NCBI RefSeq assembly: GCF_021730305.1
Contig: NZ_CP032674.1
Coordinates: forward strand, 1,473,001 to 1,537,000
Source: Xanthobacter sp. YC-JY1
GTDB taxonomy: Bacteria; Pseudomonadota; Alphaproteobacteria; Rhizobiales; Xanthobacteraceae
DNA length: 64,000 nt
Direction: 5' to 3'
The position numbers were made by a program, and so were the translations under genes. Below, piece by piece: positions 15,714-24,213 of the stretch (positions are counted from its first letter, which is position 1; the number at the start of each line of letters is the position of its first letter). The notes under the pieces were generated by a model. The model was given only the letters and a program-made list of their open reading frames with translations, was not told the origin of the DNA and did not search any database.

Positions 15714-16541
15714 ATGAGCGACAACCTTGTTGCGACAGGGCGGCCGCCTCTGCGGCCGGTGCCCGCCCGCAAGGCTTCAAGGCGCGGTTCCGGTCAGGGT
15801 GACGCGGTGGCGACGCTGGTCGTGGTCGCGGCGATGGTCATCGCGATGCAGATCGCCAGCGGCCATGTACCCGACTACATCATGCCCTCGCCCATGAGCG
15901 TGCTGCACGCCACCGGCGACATCCTCTTCGGCGACCGCATGCACGTTCTGGTGACGCTGGCGCGCCTTGCCGCCGCGCTCGCCTTCTCGCTGGTCGCGGG
16001 GGTGATCGTCGGAGCCATCATGGGAATGGTGCCGCTGGTGCGCCCCTTCCTACGCGCCATCATCGTCATCGACACCGGCATTCCGGCGCTCTCGTGGATG
16101 TTGATCGCGGTGTTCTGGTTCAAGGACACCGAGACGCGGATCTTCTTCATCCTCACGGTGATCCTGCTGCCTTTCTACGCCATGAACGTCTATGAGGGCA
16201 TCCGCGCGCTGCCCAAGGACCTCGTGGACATGGTGGAGAGCTTCCGCCCGAGCCGCTGGCAGATGCTGCGGTACATGATCATGCCGCACATCGTCCCCTA
16301 CATCTTCATCACCACCAAATCGGTCGTCGGCTATGCCATCCGCATGGCGGTGTTCGCCGAGCTGGTCGCCTCGGCCATCGGCATCGGCTCGCGCATGAGC
16401 CTTGCCCAGTCCAGCTTTCGCATCGATCAGGTGTTCGCCTGGACCTTCCTGCTGGTCATCCTCAACATCGCCTTGCAGTGGGGCGTCTCGGCCATCGAGA
16501 AGCTGTTCCTGAAGTGGCGGCCGGAAGTGGCGGTGCGGTGA
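15714..16541 (+). CDS. ABC transporter permease, NitT/TauT type
   Basis: A 275-residue inner-membrane subunit with about six helices (first at residues 28-46, VATLVVVAAMVIAMQIA) and an EAA-type loop (LVDMVESFRPSRWQMLRYMI). The start ATG 15714 is preceded by GGGAGGTAGGG; an ATG at 15693 is in frame but less well placed. Stop overlaps the ATPase start by one base (TGATG). Together with the binding protein at 13537 and the ATPase at 16541 it imports the substrate of the 10507-21208 catabolic locus. Confidence 0.92.
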   Translation: MSDNLVATGRPPLRPVPARKASRRGSGQGDAVATLVVVAAMVIAMQIASGHVPDYIMPSPMSVLHATGDILFGDRMHVLVTLARLAAALAFSLVAGVIVGAIMGMVPLVRPFLRAIIVIDTGIPALSWMLIAVFWFKDTETRIFFILTVILLPFYAMNVYEGIRALPKDLVDMVESFRPSRWQMLRYMIMPHIVPYIFITTKSVVGYAIRMAVFAELVASAIGIGSRMSLAQSSFRIDQVFAWTFLLVILNIALQWGVSAIEKLFLKWRPEVAVR

Positions 16542-17335
16542 TGGGCACGATCGATCCGGTCATCGAGATCCGCAACATCCACAAGAGCTTCGGCGGCTTC
16601 GTCGCGGTGGACGACTTCAGCCTGCGCGTCGAGCCGGGCGAGATCGTTGCGCTTTTGGGACGCACGGGGGCCGGCAAGAGCACCGTGCTCAATCTGGTGA
16701 TGGGCACCATCGGCCCCGACCAGGGCTCTATCCGCGTCGCGGGCTTTGATCCCTACGCCCAGTTCCGCGAACTGAAGGGCCGCATCGCCGTCTCCTTCCA
16801 GACCGACCGGCTGCTGCCTTGGCGCACGGCGGTGGAGAATGCCGAACTCGGCCTCCTCATCCTCGGCGTGCCGAAGGCCGAGGCGCGCACGCGGGCTCTG
16901 GCGTGGCTGGAGCGGGTGAATTTGAAAGGCGCGCAGGACAAGTATGTCCATGAGCTGTCCGGCGGCATGCGCCAACGCGTGTCGCTAGCCCGCGCCCTGG
17001 CGGTGGACCCGGCCATCGTGTTTCTGGACGAATCCTTCAGCCAGCTCGACCATGCGACGGCGGGCAAGCTGCGGCGGGATTTCCATCGCATCGCCAAGGA
17101 ATTCGGCAAGACCTGCCTGTTCGTGACCCATCGCATCGAGGACGCGATCGAGATCGCGGACCGGGCCATCGTGCTCAATCCGGGCGCGCGCATCGTGCTC
17201 ACGGAGGAGATTACGCCGGAGCTGCGTGCCGATCCTGCACGGGTTCGCGCCTGCCACGCCCGCATTGCCGAAGCCATGGGTGGCGAAGGCGAGGCGGACG
17301 ACCAGGAGAGCCTCGCCCCCGTCACCGCCGGCTGA
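16541..17335 (+). CDS. ABC transporter ATP-binding protein, NitT/TauT type
   Basis: A 264-residue ATPase. Walker A GRTGAGKST, Q-loop FQTDRLLPW, signature LSGGMRQRVSLARAL and H-loop FVTHR are present. Walker B reads IVFLDESFSQLD: the usual proline after the catalytic Glu is replaced by serine, and the D-loop Ala by Gln. The catalytic Asp and Glu are intact, so activity is expected. An acidic C-terminal tail (GGEGEADDQES) extends beyond the fold. Confidence 0.92.
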   Translation: MGTIDPVIEIRNIHKSFGGFVAVDDFSLRVEPGEIVALLGRTGAGKSTVLNLVMGTIGPDQGSIRVAGFDPYAQFRELKGRIAVSFQTDRLLPWRTAVENAELGLLILGVPKAEARTRALAWLERVNLKGAQDKYVHELSGGMRQRVSLARALAVDPAIVFLDESFSQLDHATAGKLRRDFHRIAKEFGKTCLFVTHRIEDAIEIADRAIVLNPGARIVLTEEITPELRADPARVRACHARIAEAMGGEGEADDQESLAPVTAG

Positions 17336-17359
17336 TCGCCAGAGCGGCAGTCTTTCCAG

Positions 17360-17413
17360 CACCGGCGGCGCTGCGCAGCCGGTGATCGGCCGGCCCATGT
17401 CCGGGCGCCGGCC
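17360..17413. other. Two hairpins between importer ATPase and thiolase genes
   Basis: Inverted repeats CACCGGC/GCCGGTG (17360-17366, 17378-17384) and GGCCGGC/GCCGGCC (17388-17394, 17407-17413) fill most of the 107-bp gap. Neither is followed by a T run, so they look more like mRNA-stability or processing hairpins that could set transporter versus enzyme expression than like a terminator. Confidence 0.45.
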
Positions 17414-17442
17414 GTCCCAGCTTCATCATCCGGAGGTGCCGA

Positions 17443-18609
17443 ATGGCACGGACAGACGTGGTCATCGCCGGCTATGCCGAGACCAGGGTGGTCTACCAGA
17501 GCGGTCGCTCGGCCTATGATTTTGCCGGCCTCGCGCTGAGCGAGCTCCTCGGCAAGACGGGCATCGCCAAGGACGAGATCGATGGCCTCTCGGTAACGCT
17601 GGCCTTGAGCGAGGGCAGCAATCCGTTCTTCGCGGTCTATATGGCCGACGCGCTCGGCCTCACCCCCACCTGGCTCAATGTCGGCGGCATCGGCGGCTGC
17701 TCGGCGGCGGGCGGCGTCGCGCGGGCGATGTGGGCCATCCGCGAGGGCGCGTGCCGCATCGCGGTCGTCCTCTCCGCGGATGCGCCGAGTACGGCCTTCC
17801 GGGCGAATTACGGGGCCTACCGGCCGGAATTCCAGGACCCGCAGGGCGTGCAGGGGCCGCCTGCCACCTTCGGGCTGCTGATGAGTCGCTACGATCACCA
17901 GTATGGGCTCGATCCCCGGGCGCTGGGCAAGATCGCGGTCACCCAGCGCGCGCATGCGCTGCGCAATCCCAACGCCCTCGACAAGTTTCGCAAGCCGCTC
18001 ACCATGGACGACTATCTCGCCTCGCGACCGATCGCCGACCCGCTGCGCGTGCTCGACTGCGTGATGTATTGCGACGGCGCCAACGCCTTCCTCGTGATGA
18101 GTGCGGAGGAGGCCCGCGCCCGCGGGATCGAGAAGGTCGCCCATCCCACCGCCTATGCCGAGGTCACCAACCACAACGGCGCCGATCCGCTGGCTGATAT
18201 CACCGACAGCGGCTTCTACCGCATCGCGCCAAAGGTGTTCGCCAAGGCCGGGCTTACGCCCGCCGGCATCGGCATGTTCCAGCCCTATGACGACTTCACC
18301 ATCGCAGTGCTGATGCAACTCGAGGCGTTCGGTTTTTGCGCCCCGGGCGAGGGCTCGGCCTTCGTGCGCGACACTGATCTTTCCTTCACCGGCACCCTGC
18401 CGCTCAATACCGGCGGCGGCCAGATCTCGGCCGGCCAGCCGGGGCTCGCCAGCGGCGGGCTGAACCTTGCCGAGGCCGTACGGCAGCTGTTCGGCGAGGG
18501 CGGCGAGCGGCAGGTGCCCGGGGTGCGCAATGCGCTGGTGACGGGCATCGGCGTCATCCCATACGGCCGCAACTGGGGCTGCAGCGCCGCGATGATCCTG
18601 GAGGTGTGA
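17443..18609 (+). CDS. Thiolase-like (SCP-x / lipid-transfer-protein type) enzyme with altered catalytic residue
   Basis: A 388-residue thiolase-fold protein. The nucleophile position is kept (VGGIGGC86SAAG) and a C-terminal Cys is present (NWGCSAAMILE). The conserved thiolase GHP histidine region reads ISAGQ332PGLASGG, so the histidine is replaced by glutamine. That pattern argues against a standard beta-ketoacyl-CoA thiolase and is closer to SCP2-thiolase/Ltp aldolase-type proteins that work with a DUF35 partner. The DUF35 gene follows one base after the stop. Ribosome site CCGGAGG. Likely role: chain-shortening or retro-aldol cleavage of an acyl-CoA (inference). Confidence 0.85.
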   Translation: MARTDVVIAGYAETRVVYQSGRSAYDFAGLALSELLGKTGIAKDEIDGLSVTLALSEGSNPFFAVYMADALGLTPTWLNVGGIGGCSAAGGVARAMWAIREGACRIAVVLSADAPSTAFRANYGAYRPEFQDPQGVQGPPATFGLLMSRYDHQYGLDPRALGKIAVTQRAHALRNPNALDKFRKPLTMDDYLASRPIADPLRVLDCVMYCDGANAFLVMSAEEARARGIEKVAHPTAYAEVTNHNGADPLADITDSGFYRIAPKVFAKAGLTPAGIGMFQPYDDFTIAVLMQLEAFGFCAPGEGSAFVRDTDLSFTGTLPLNTGGGQISAGQPGLASGGLNLAEAVRQLFGEGGERQVPGVRNALVTGIGVIPYGRNWGCSAAMILEV

Positions 18610-18610
18610 G

Positions 18611-19051
18611 ATGGCCGAGACCGAGGGACGGCTGGTGCCGGCCGCCAACCGCTATGTCCCCTCGCAGCCGTTCTGGGACGGCGCGCGCGAGGGCCGGCTG
18701 ATGCTCCAGATGTGCCTCGATACGGGCCGCTTCCAGCATCCGCCCCACCCGTTGAGTGTCTACACTGGTAGCCAGAACGTGGAATGGCGCCAGGTGAGCG
18801 GGCTCGGCTCGATCTATGCCGTGACGGTGGTCCGCGTGCCGGGGCCGGGTCTCGCCGGACGGCTGCCGTTGATTGTTGCCACGGTGGAACTGGTCGAGGG
18901 CGTGCGCCTCATCGCCAACATCATCGACAGCGCAGCGGAGAGCGTTCGCATCGGCGCTGCGGTGGAGTTGGCATGGGACCACCTCGGCGACGGCACGCCC
19001 TATCCCGCATTCCGGACGCTGGCGCAGGGGGTGGCCGATGCTCAGGATTGA
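18611..19051 (+). CDS. DUF35/OB-fold protein, partner of the thiolase-like enzyme
   Basis: A 146-residue protein of the Zn-ribbon plus OB-fold type that binds thiolase-like enzymes and aldolases (known for archaeal thiolase/HMG-CoA synthase complexes and for the steroid aldolase Ltp2 with ChsH2). The N-terminal helix FWDGAREGRLMLQMC is typical. The zinc ribbon is eroded: of the four expected cysteines only C35 remains, the others being T38, S49 and T52 in CLDTGRFQHPPHPLSVYTGS. The OB fold (GLGSIYAVTVVR to VELAWDHLGDG) is intact. It may be a purely structural or acyl-binding partner. Its end overlaps the next gene by 14 bases. Confidence 0.85.
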   Translation: MAETEGRLVPAANRYVPSQPFWDGAREGRLMLQMCLDTGRFQHPPHPLSVYTGSQNVEWRQVSGLGSIYAVTVVRVPGPGLAGRLPLIVATVELVEGVRLIANIIDSAAESVRIGAAVELAWDHLGDGTPYPAFRTLAQGVADAQD

Positions 19052-20192
19052 GACCGAGGCAGAGCAGGCGTTCCGCCGCGAGGTGCGCGACTGGTACGAG
19101 GCGGAGCTTCCCGAAGACCTGCGCGACCTCACTTTCCGCCCGGAGCCGGCGCAGGCGCTCGGCTGGTATCGCCGCCTGTCGCAGAAGGGATGGATCGCAC
19201 CGCACTGGCCCAAGGCGTTCGGCGGCATGGGCGCCTCGCCGGTGGAGCAGGTGATCCTCATGGAGGAGGCCGCCCGCATCGGCGCGCCCGAACTGCCGAC
19301 GCAGGGCCTCAACCAGATCGGCCCCATCCTCCAGCGCTTTGGCACGCCGGAGCAGCAGGCACGCCACCTGCCGGCGATCCTGAACGGGGATGTGATCTGG
19401 TGCCAGGGCTATTCCGAGCCCGGGTCAGGCTCGGACCTTGCCTCTCTGAGGACGCGCGGGCGGGTGGAGGGCGACGAGATCGTCATCACCGGCCACAAGA
19501 TCTGGACCACGTGGGGCCACCATGCAGACTGGATCTATGCCCTCGTGCGCACCAACGAGGAGCTGCCGCGCCGGCAGGGCATCACCTTCATCCTGGTCGA
19601 CCTGAAATTGCCCGGCATCACGCGCCGTCCCATTCGCACCCTTGCCGACGAGTGCGAGTTCTGCGAGGTGTTCTTCGACGCCGTGCGGGTGCCGCGGGCA
19701 AACGTGGTGGGCATCCTCGACGGCGGCTGGAACATCGTCACCGCACTGCTCGACGAGGAGCGCATCCAGCTCGGCGCGCCCTCCCACGCCTTGCGTGCGC
19801 TGGAGCGTGTGCGCCGCATGGCGCGGGCACTGGGGCCTGTATTGGGGGCGTCGGGCCGCCTCCGGTTGGCGGAGGCCGAGACGGAGGTGGCGGCGCTCAC
19901 CGCCGCCTTCCTCCAGACACCGACCGAGGCAGAGCAAGGCCGCACCCCCGACGCCTCCAGCCTCAAGATCCTGTCCACCGAGACCACCCAGCGCGTGCTG
20001 GACATCGCACAGGAACTGGCCGGCGCGGCGGCGCCGCTCAAGAGCCCTGCCTCTGTCGGCGGCACGGTCATCGACTTCAGCGAGCTGTTCCTCCAGTCGC
20101 GCCGCCTCTCCATCTATGGCGGCACCAATGAGATCCAGCGCGGCCTCATCGCCGACCGCGTGCTGAAGCTGCCGAAAGGAAAGCGGCCATGA
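19038..20192 (+). CDS. Acyl-CoA dehydrogenase
   Basis: A 384-residue flavoprotein. The start ATG 19038 lies inside the DUF35 gene. Signature segments: YSEPGSGSDLASLRTRG (flavin/substrate loop), GHKIWTTWGHHADW, ECEFCEVFFDAVRVP, and the C-terminal SIYGGTNEIQRGLIADRVL. It introduces a double bond next to the CoA thioester. It is followed with ATGA overlap by a second, shorter acyl-CoA dehydrogenase, which suggests an alpha2beta2 heteromer of the type known for steroid side chains and PimCD. Confidence 0.93.
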   Translation: MLRIETEAEQAFRREVRDWYEAELPEDLRDLTFRPEPAQALGWYRRLSQKGWIAPHWPKAFGGMGASPVEQVILMEEAARIGAPELPTQGLNQIGPILQRFGTPEQQARHLPAILNGDVIWCQGYSEPGSGSDLASLRTRGRVEGDEIVITGHKIWTTWGHHADWIYALVRTNEELPRRQGITFILVDLKLPGITRRPIRTLADECEFCEVFFDAVRVPRANVVGILDGGWNIVTALLDEERIQLGAPSHALRALERVRRMARALGPVLGASGRLRLAEAETEVAALTAAFLQTPTEAEQGRTPDASSLKILSTETTQRVLDIAQELAGAAAPLKSPASVGGTVIDFSELFLQSRRLSIYGGTNEIQRGLIADRVLKLPKGKRP

Positions 20193-21208
20193 TCGCGCCG
20201 ACACCCGAGCAGGTGCTGATGCGGGACAGCCTTATCCAGCTCCTCGGCGATGGCGTCTCCCGCATGCGGGGCGCGGATGGCGGCCCTCCCGACCGTGCCG
20301 TCTGGGTCGATATCTGCGAGGCCGGGTGGCCGGGCCTGCTCCTGCCGGAAGCGTCCGGCGGCTGGGGCGGCACCGCGATCGACATGGTGATGGTGCTGGA
20401 AGGCGCTGCCGCCACGCTGGCGCCGGAGCCGCTGATCGCCGCTCTGGCGACCGCGCCCCTGCTCGCCGCCTGCGGTACCGAGCCCGCCCACGCCTTGCTT
20501 GCCAATATGCTCGCCGGGCAGACGGTGGTGCTGCCGGCGGAGATGGCCATTTCTCCGCTAGCGCCGGACGGCGGCTTCGTGCTGTTCGATGCTCCATGGG
20601 CGGACGTGGCTGTCATCGGGGCGGGGCAGGGGGACGGGTTCCGCCTCGTCGCGCTGTCGTCTGCCGAGATGGAGGACGCTCCCTTGCGCCGGACCATCGA
20701 CGGTGGTGCACAGCGCATTCTGTCCCTCGCCGCGGGCGCAGGGCGGCTGCTGGCGGAAGGGCCGAAGGCGGCACAGGCATTTTACGCCACGCGCGATCTG
20801 CTGCGACTCGGGGCGGCCGCGAGCCTTGTGGGGCTCGTCGCCCGCGCATTCGCGCTCACAGTGGAATATCTCGGCATGCGCAGCCAGTTCGGCCAGCCCA
20901 TCGGCGCATTCCAGGCCCTCCAGCACAGGGCGGCGTCCATGCATGTGGCCCACGCGGCGGCCTGGGCGCTGGTCTGCGAGGCGGCCCTTGCCGTGGGCGG
21001 GGACAAGGAGCGGGTCGCTTGTGCCATGGCCAAGGCGAAGGCGTCGGCCACCGCGCGCGGAGTGCTGAAGGACTGCGTGCAGATGCACGGCGCCATCGGT
21101 TTCTCGGACGAATACGTCCTCGCCCCGCTGTTCCGCCGTGCGGTCACGCTCGCCTCCGCCTTCGGCACGCCGGAGGCGTGTTTGGCCGAATTGGGCTGCG
21201 AGGGCTAA
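20189..21208 (+). CDS. Acyl-CoA dehydrogenase, second subunit
   Basis: A 339-residue protein of the same fold, shorter and more divergent than its neighbour at 19038. The N-terminal domain (AGWPGLLLPEASGGWGGTAID) and the C-terminal helical domain (FGQPIGAFQALQHRAASMH, QMHGAIGFSDEYVL) are clear, while the middle flavin-binding beta domain is reduced. In ACAD heteromers one chain typically supplies the catalytic base and the other only completes the FAD site; this chain looks like the supporting one (inference). Last gene of the plus-strand locus; the next gene converges after five bases. Confidence 0.9.
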   Translation: MIAPTPEQVLMRDSLIQLLGDGVSRMRGADGGPPDRAVWVDICEAGWPGLLLPEASGGWGGTAIDMVMVLEGAAATLAPEPLIAALATAPLLAACGTEPAHALLANMLAGQTVVLPAEMAISPLAPDGGFVLFDAPWADVAVIGAGQGDGFRLVALSSAEMEDAPLRRTIDGGAQRILSLAAGAGRLLAEGPKAAQAFYATRDLLRLGAAASLVGLVARAFALTVEYLGMRSQFGQPIGAFQALQHRAASMHVAHAAAWALVCEAALAVGGDKERVACAMAKAKASATARGVLKDCVQMHGAIGFSDEYVLAPLFRRAVTLASAFGTPEACLAELGCEG

Positions 21209-21213
21209 GTGGC

Positions 21214-22155
21214 TCAGGGCAATCCGGCGCTGTCGCCGCCCAACTCCGCGGCGCGGGAGAGGAGCCTTTTGGCGGCGAGATAGAAGGGGACCTCGATGAG
21301 GAAGTCTCCAAGCCGGGCGCGGTCGAGCCCCGCTGCCCGCGCCGCTTCGAAGGCCGCGACGATCTCGCTTGCCTCGGCGATGTCATCGTCCGAAGGCGTC
21401 AGCACGGCGTTGATGATCGCCACATGGGCCGGATCCACGGCGCTCTTTGCCGCGTAGCCCAGTTGGCGTCCGTAGCGCGTATCCGCCTCGCATCCCTCCA
21501 CATCGGCGAAGGTGTAGGGGCAATCGATGGACACCACCCTGGCGGCCCGCGCCTCCAGATGCAGCCGCTGCCGGGCATAGGCGAGTTCCGTGGCCGCCCG
21601 GCTGCGCGGGGCGCCGAGGTCCTCGGCCAGATCCTCGGTGGAGCAGAGAACGGCACTGACCCGCGGGCTGGCGGTGGCAATGGCGTAGGTCTGCATGACA
21701 CCGCGGGCCGTCTCGATGTTCGGGACGATCTCGATGGCCCCGGCCGGCAGGCCGAGCCGCAGTTCATGCCGAGTGATCTCGGCGTCGAGGGCGGTGATCT
21801 GGGCCGGCTCGGCGACCTTGGGCAGATGCACGGCGTCCGGCCGGCCCGCGATGACCCCCGCGAGGTCGGCGAGGCCGTCGCCCTCCAGCGGATTGATCCT
21901 GACGCAGGCCACGATGCCGGCCGCGCGCCAGGCTGAGAAGGCCTCGGCGGCCATGGCCCTCGCCTGAGGGCGAAGGTTGGGCAGCGTGAAGTCCTCCAGT
22001 TCCTGGATCAAAGCGTCGGCGCCGCACTGCGCCGCTCCGAGCAGCGCGGCACGATCACCCCCGGGGACGAACAGCCAGCTCCGTCGCAGGGCCGGCCGGC
22101 GGCGGCTGTCCTTCTGCGATAGCGGATGCGTCGTTCCCACGTCTTCCTGCGGCAT
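21214..22155 (-). CDS. HpcH/HpaI-CitE family aldolase/lyase
   Basis: A 313-residue TIM-barrel lyase of the citramalyl/malyl/citryl-CoA lyase type. Motifs: SWLFVPGGDRAALLGAAQCG near residue 25, IQELEDFTLPNLR (Mg and CoA region), VRINPLEGDG, PNIETARG and STEDLAEDLG (metal Glu/Asp). I choose ATG 22155 (MPQEDV); a start at 22212 is in frame. Ribosome signal is weak. It would split a hydroxy-acyl-CoA into a 2-oxo or short acyl-CoA plus an acid. Same strand as the monooxygenase/Liv operon, 75 bases behind the flavin reductase. Confidence 0.88.
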   Translation of the reverse strand: MPQEDVGTTHPLSQKDSRRRPALRRSWLFVPGGDRAALLGAAQCGADALIQELEDFTLPNLRPQARAMAAEAFSAWRAAGIVACVRINPLEGDGLADLAGVIAGRPDAVHLPKVAEPAQITALDAEITRHELRLGLPAGAIEIVPNIETARGVMQTYAIATASPRVSAVLCSTEDLAEDLGAPRSRAATELAYARQRLHLEARAARVVSIDCPYTFADVEGCEADTRYGRQLGYAAKSAVDPAHVAIINAVLTPSDDDIAEASEIVAAFEAARAAGLDRARLGDFLIEVPFYLAAKRLLSRAAELGGDSAGLP

Positions 22156-22230
22156 GATCGGCTCTCTCTTGCGAACGGGCGCAAGATGGGCCGGAGGCGG
22201 GGCGCGGCGCAAGAACGGTGTCTGATCCCC

Positions 22231-22749
22231 TCAGGCCACTGCGCCGCCGGTCGCCGCGAGCCGGCGATATCCGCCATCGAAATAGAGCAGCGGCTCGGCA
22301 CCGCGGCAGCTGACGCCGACCACCTCGCCGACGAAGATGGTGTGCGTGCCGGCATGGTGGCGCTCGCGCAGCCGGCACTCGATCACGGCCACCGCTTCGG
22401 CAAGGAGGGGGCAGCCGGTCTCACCCCATCCGTGCGCGACGCCCTCGAACGGTTCATCGAGCCGGCGGGCGAAGCGGCCGGCCAGATCCTGCTGGTGCGC
22501 GGCGAGGATGTTTACCGCGAAGGCGCCGCTGTCGGCGATCAGCCCGTGGGAGGTAGTCTCACGGTTCACCACGGCGAGAATCTGCGGTGGGGCGGTGCTG
22601 ACGCTGCAGACCGCCGTCGCCGTCATGCCGTTGAGCTGGTCGCCGCGGCGGGAGGTGATGACCGTGACGCTGGCCGCCAGCGCCCGCATGGCGGCCTTGA
22701 AATCCGCCGCCTCCACGGGCGGCGCTGCGACGGGAGCGGCGCGGCTCAT
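22231..22749 (-). CDS. Flavin reductase (DIM6/NTAB family), monooxygenase partner
   Basis: A 172-residue FMN-binding split-barrel reductase. Diagnostic stretches: FKAAMRALAASVTVITSRRG, LNGMTATAVCSVSTAPPQIL (flavin-binding) and GTHTIFVGEVVGV. It supplies reduced FMN to a two-component monooxygenase; the partner is encoded immediately upstream with stop and start sharing a base (TGATG at 22747-22751). Confidence 0.92.
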   Translation of the reverse strand: MSRAAPVAAPPVEAADFKAAMRALAASVTVITSRRGDQLNGMTATAVCSVSTAPPQILAVVNRETTSHGLIADSGAFAVNILAAHQQDLAGRFARRLDEPFEGVAHGWGETGCPLLAEAVAVIECRLRERHHAGTHTIFVGEVVGVSCRGAEPLLYFDGGYRRLAATGGAVA

Positions 22750-24068
22750 CAGGCCGCCCCCTCTGCGAGGAGGTCGCGCAACTGGCCCCCGGCATATCCG
22801 CGCCGCAGGTAGCCACGGGCCTGCAGGAGCGGCACGACCTCGCGCACGAAGTCCTCGAACGTGTCGGGCAGGAAGGCCGGCGACACGACGAAGCCGTCCG
22901 CCGCCCCGCTGTCGATGATGGCGATGAGCTGGTCCGCCACCTCCGCTGCCGTGCCCACCGCACGCGGGCACATGACGCCGCGCGCATAGATGCCGCCCGC
23001 CTCGGCGATGGTCATGCCGCCGTCGGGGGTGATGCTGCGGAGCGCCGCAAGGTTCCCCTGGCTGCCGGAGGCGGCGATCTCCTTCACCGTGGCATCCATC
23101 GGCAGGCTGGAGAAATCGGTGTTGGCGTGGGCGGCCAGCGTCGAGAGGCCGGCGACCGGGTCGGCGAGGGAATCGTGCAGGGCCTCTTTCTCCTCCGCCT
23201 CGGCGCGGGTGGAGCCGATGAAGGGCATGATGGCCATCAGCACCTTGCTGGCCCCGGGGGGCCGCCCGGCGGCTTTCAGTGCGCCCGCGACATCGGCCTT
23301 GAAGGCGTGCATCCGCTCCAGATTGGGCTGGAGCGCGAAGATCACGTCCGACCAGCGCGCCGCGAACGCCTTGCCGCGCCCGGAGGAGCCCGCCTGCACG
23401 ATCACCGGCCGTCCCTGCGGGCTGCGCGGGATGTTGAGTGGCCCGCGCGACTGGAACCACGGCCCGCGATGGTTCACGTAGTGCACCTTGGCGGGATCGG
23501 CATAGATGCCGGCTGCCCGGTCGAGGACGAGGGCGTCTTCGTCCCAGCTGTCCCAGAGGCGGAAGGCGAGTTCCATGAACTCGTCGGCGCGGTCGTAGCG
23601 CTCGTCATGGCCGAGATGGGGCACGGTGCCGAAGTTCAGCGCCTCCCCGTCATTCATGGAGGTGACCACGTTCCACGCCGCCCGTCCGGCGGAGATGTGG
23701 TCGAGCGTCGCGAACTCGCGGGCGATGTTGTAGGGCGCGTCATAGGTGGTGGAGCGGGTCGCGCCGAGGCCGATGTGGCGCGTCACCGCCGCCATGGCGC
23801 CGAGGATGGGCATGGGGTCCATGCGGGTCGCGTCCTGGTCGCCCCGCGCGAGGCCGGCGGCATGGCTGTCGCCATAGCGGTCCGCGATGGCGAGACGATC
23901 GGCGAAGAAGAGGAAGTCGAAGCAGCCCTGCTCCAGAAGGCGGGCGATGCGCACGTAGTGGTCGAGGCTGAGGAACGGCGTGTCATGGGCGGGATTGCGC
24001 CAGATGGCGTGGCTGTGAACCACCGGGCCGGCGATCAGGAAGCCGCACAGATGCATGGATTTTGGCAT
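22749..24068 (-). CDS. FMN-dependent monooxygenase, NtaA/SnaA/DszA family
   Basis: A 439-residue luciferase-fold TIM barrel of the nitrilotriacetate monooxygenase A / DszA group (usual length 430-460). Visible: FDFLFFADRLA, DPMPILGAMAAVT, DAPYNIAREFATLDHISAGR, AWNVVTS, HRGPWFQSRGPLNIPRSPQG and VIVQAGSSGRGKAFAA. It uses FMNH2 and O2 to oxidise C-N, C-S or sulfone substrates. Ribosome site GGGAGGATC. Paired with the flavin reductase at 22231. Its place behind a Liv importer suggests that the imported compound is its substrate. Confidence 0.92.
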   Translation of the reverse strand: MPKSMHLCGFLIAGPVVHSHAIWRNPAHDTPFLSLDHYVRIARLLEQGCFDFLFFADRLAIADRYGDSHAAGLARGDQDATRMDPMPILGAMAAVTRHIGLGATRSTTYDAPYNIAREFATLDHISAGRAAWNVVTSMNDGEALNFGTVPHLGHDERYDRADEFMELAFRLWDSWDEDALVLDRAAGIYADPAKVHYVNHRGPWFQSRGPLNIPRSPQGRPVIVQAGSSGRGKAFAARWSDVIFALQPNLERMHAFKADVAGALKAAGRPPGASKVLMAIMPFIGSTRAEAEEKEALHDSLADPVAGLSTLAAHANTDFSSLPMDATVKEIAASGSQGNLAALRSITPDGGMTIAEAGGIYARGVMCPRAVGTAAEVADQLIAIIDSGAADGFVVSPAFLPDTFEDFVREVVPLLQARGYLRRGYAGGQLRDLLAEGAA

Positions 24069-24169
24069 GGTTGATCCTCCCTGTCCCGATTTCGGGCAAG
24101 GCTTTCCGGTTCACGCGCCGGATGCCCCGCGCATGCTGATGATGAGACTTTGATGGTCATACTGGATGG

Positions 24170-24196
24170 CCCTTCCCCGACCGTGCCGGGGAAGGG
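24170..24196. other. Perfect 10-bp stem-loop between binding-protein and monooxygenase genes
   Basis: CCCTTCCCCG (24170-24179) and CGGGGAAGGG (24187-24196) with a 7-base loop. No T tract follows on either strand. It lies in the 145-bp gap after the Liv binding-protein stop, on the transcript leading to the monooxygenase, and may stabilise the upstream mRNA or act as a partial terminator. Confidence 0.55.
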
Positions 24197-24213
24197 TGGG
24201 CTTGGAATTGGCG

